A stretch of 64,000 nt of DNA from Microcella alkaliphila (lineage in GTDB: Bacteria > Actinomycetota > Actinomycetes > Actinomycetales > Microbacteriaceae): contig NZ_AP017315.1 of the NCBI RefSeq assembly GCF_002355395.1, positions 2,108,001 through 2,172,000 of the forward strand, written 5' to 3'. Shown one piece after another: positions 62,763 to 64,000 of the stretch. The translations under genes were made by a program, and so were the position numbers. Every line of letters begins with the position of its first letter. Within the stretch, counting starts at the first letter, position 1. A model generated the notes under the pieces. That model was not told the DNA's origin and did not search any database. It saw only the letters and a program-made list of their open reading frames with translations.

Positions 62763-63917
62763 GTGCCCGCCGCATCCGACACCTCTGACTCGAGTGACCG
62801 TTCGGTGAATGTTTCTCTCGAGGACGCTGTGCGCGCATCCCTGTCGCGGGTGATCGACCCCGAATTGCGGCGCCCCGTCACCGAGCTCGACATGATTCCG
62901 GCGGTGCGGGTCGTCGAGGGCGATGCCGGCACAACGCGCGCCGAGATCGACCTGCAGCTCACCATCGTCGGCTGCCCCGCCGCCGACCGCATCGAACGCG
63001 ATGTGCGCGAGGCGGCCGCCGCTGTCTCCGGCATCGACGAGGTCGCCGTCGACGTCGGCGTCATGGACCGGCAGACCCGGGATGCTCTCATCGCCCGACT
63101 GCGCGGTGGCAAGGCCCGCATGCCCTTCACCCCCGAATCGACCACGCGCGTGATCGCGGTGACGAGCGGCAAGGGCGGTGTCGGCAAGTCGACCATCACG
63201 GCGAACCTCGCCGTGGCCCTCGCGGCGCAGGGTCTGCGGGTCGGCCTGATCGACGCCGACGTGTTCGGCTTCTCGATTCCTGGGCTGCTCGGCATCGAGG
63301 GCGCGAAGCCCACCCGCGTCGGCGAGGCGATCATGCCGCCGCGCGCCCACGACGTTGCGGTCATCTCGATCGGCATGTTCGTCGACCCCGGTGCCGCCGT
63401 GTCGTGGCGCGGGCCGATGCTGCACCGCACGGTCGAGCAGTTCCTCACCGACGTGTACTTCGGCGACCTCGACGTGCTCGTCATCGACATGCCGCCCGGC
63501 ACGGGTGACGTCGCCATCTCGGTGGGGCAGCTGTTGCCGCACGCCGAGGTCATCGTCGTCACCACGCCGCAGAAAGCCGCGGCCGATGTGGCCGAGCGCT
63601 CGGCGATCGTCGCCCGGCAGACGGGGCAGACCGTCATCGGGGTCGTCGAGAACATGGCGGGACTCCCCCAGCCCGACGGCTCGGTGCTCGAGCTGTTCGG
63701 CTCGGGAGGCGGCGACGACACAGCAGCCCGCCTCGACGTGCCGCTGCTCGCGCGCGTGCCCCTGTCGGTGGGCTTGCGTGAGGGAGGCGATCAGGGCATC
63801 CCGATCGTGACCAACGAAAGCGACGCGGCCGGGGCCGCGATTCGCGAGCTGGCGGCCGCCGTGGCGCGGCGCGGGCGAGGGCTCGCCGGGCGGCCCCTCG
63901 GCGTCACGCTGCGCTGA
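62763..63917 (+). CDS. mrp: Mrp/NBP35-family P-loop iron-sulfur carrier
   Basis: About 384 aa. An N-terminal MIP18-like domain (VIDPELRRPVTELDMI, QLTIVGCPAADRIERD) precedes the P-loop ATPase: deviant Walker A TSGKGGVGKSTITANLAVA, IDADVFGFSIPGLLG, and DMPPGTGDVAISVGQL. It assembles or transfers Fe-S clusters. The C-terminal CxxC of many homologues is not evident. TAGCCT lies 7 nt before the GTG at 62763, suggesting a leaderless start (GTG 62757 is the alternative). The last 83 bases of the window after this gene show no feature. Confidence 0.9.
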   Translation: MPAASDTSDSSDRSVNVSLEDAVRASLSRVIDPELRRPVTELDMIPAVRVVEGDAGTTRAEIDLQLTIVGCPAADRIERDVREAAAAVSGIDEVAVDVGVMDRQTRDALIARLRGGKARMPFTPESTTRVIAVTSGKGGVGKSTITANLAVALAAQGLRVGLIDADVFGFSIPGLLGIEGAKPTRVGEAIMPPRAHDVAVISIGMFVDPGAAVSWRGPMLHRTVEQFLTDVYFGDLDVLVIDMPPGTGDVAISVGQLLPHAEVIVVTTPQKAAADVAERSAIVARQTGQTVIGVVENMAGLPQPDGSVLELFGSGGGDDTAARLDVPLLARVPLSVGLREGGDQGIPIVTNESDAAGAAIRELAAAVARRGRGLAGRPLGVTLR

Positions 63918-64000
63918 CCCCGCGGTCGCCAGCGACGCCCGACAACGACGAAAGCCGCCTGGGCCCGACCCCACCCCTGGAATGGTGAGCTCGAGCACAG

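Noticed and set aside
62727..63998. Minus-strand upstream extension of the stress-protein-like gene
   Set aside because: Antisense to mrp. The protein sequence has no homology and the natural start is at 62726.

Overview
The window is a G+C-rich chromosomal segment from an actinobacterium, most probably a member of the Microbacteriaceae. Supporting signs are the fused multifunctional 2-oxoglutarate enzyme Kgd, a SigR/RsrA-type mycothiol redox switch, AdnAB helicase-nucleases in place of RecBCD, the small DUF3107 and DUF4244 proteins, many GTG starts, apparently leaderless genes with a TANNNT box about 7 nt before the start, and a tmRNA tag (ANAKRTDFALAA) of actinobacterial type. No tRNA or rRNA genes were recognised.

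Layout. 1-10,400: core metabolism and stress genes (kgd 3' part, rsrA-sigR, aroA-rsgA-hisN, a septum-formation-type lipoprotein, an oxidoreductase/XRE/membrane operon behind a 34-bp palindrome, YccF). 10,385-16,720: ssrA, an MFS exporter, smpB, ftsX-ftsE and prfB, i.e. ribosome rescue, cell division and translation termination. 17,800-22,480: a Tad/Flp-type pilus operon. 22,550-36,470: an accessory catabolic region: an acetoacetate-decarboxylase-like gene, a glutamine-synthetase-like amine ligase with a divergent class I amidotransferase, a P450 with its own 3Fe-4S ferredoxin and reductase, a MarR regulator, and a meta-cleavage set (aldehyde dehydrogenase, class III extradiol dioxygenase, FAH-family isomerase/decarboxylase). 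Three of these promoters share an 18-bp palindrome, TCGTTYGT-N2-MCRAAYGA, and a fourth has a weaker relative, so the scattered genes look like one regulon. I consider this the most interesting system in the window: gamma-glutamylation of an amine, P450 hydroxylation and ring cleavage under one repressor.

Embedded in that region (23,440-26,180) are a YefM/YoeB toxin-antitoxin pair, tandem 33-bp repeats, and a 145-bp perfect direct repeat of the 3' end of the glutamine-synthetase-like gene. The repeats bracket a lower-G+C block of two unknown genes (a putative exported protein and a membrane protein), which looks like a small integrated island. 36,430-41,025 is a second lower-G+C block: an exported small protein and an ABC exporter whose permease is split by an ISL3-family insertion sequence. 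Removing 1,486 bp restores one reading frame.

41,125-45,670 encodes a MacAB-like ABC efflux system with a lipoprotein whose start is thrown out of frame by a C7 tract. 46,270-64,000 returns to core genes: adnB-adnA, DUF3107, a ferritin-like protein, a DEAD-box helicase, an MFS exporter, a PHP phosphoesterase, an EEP-family phosphatase, aminopeptidase P, MgtE, a stress-protein-like membrane protein and an Mrp/NBP35 Fe-S carrier.
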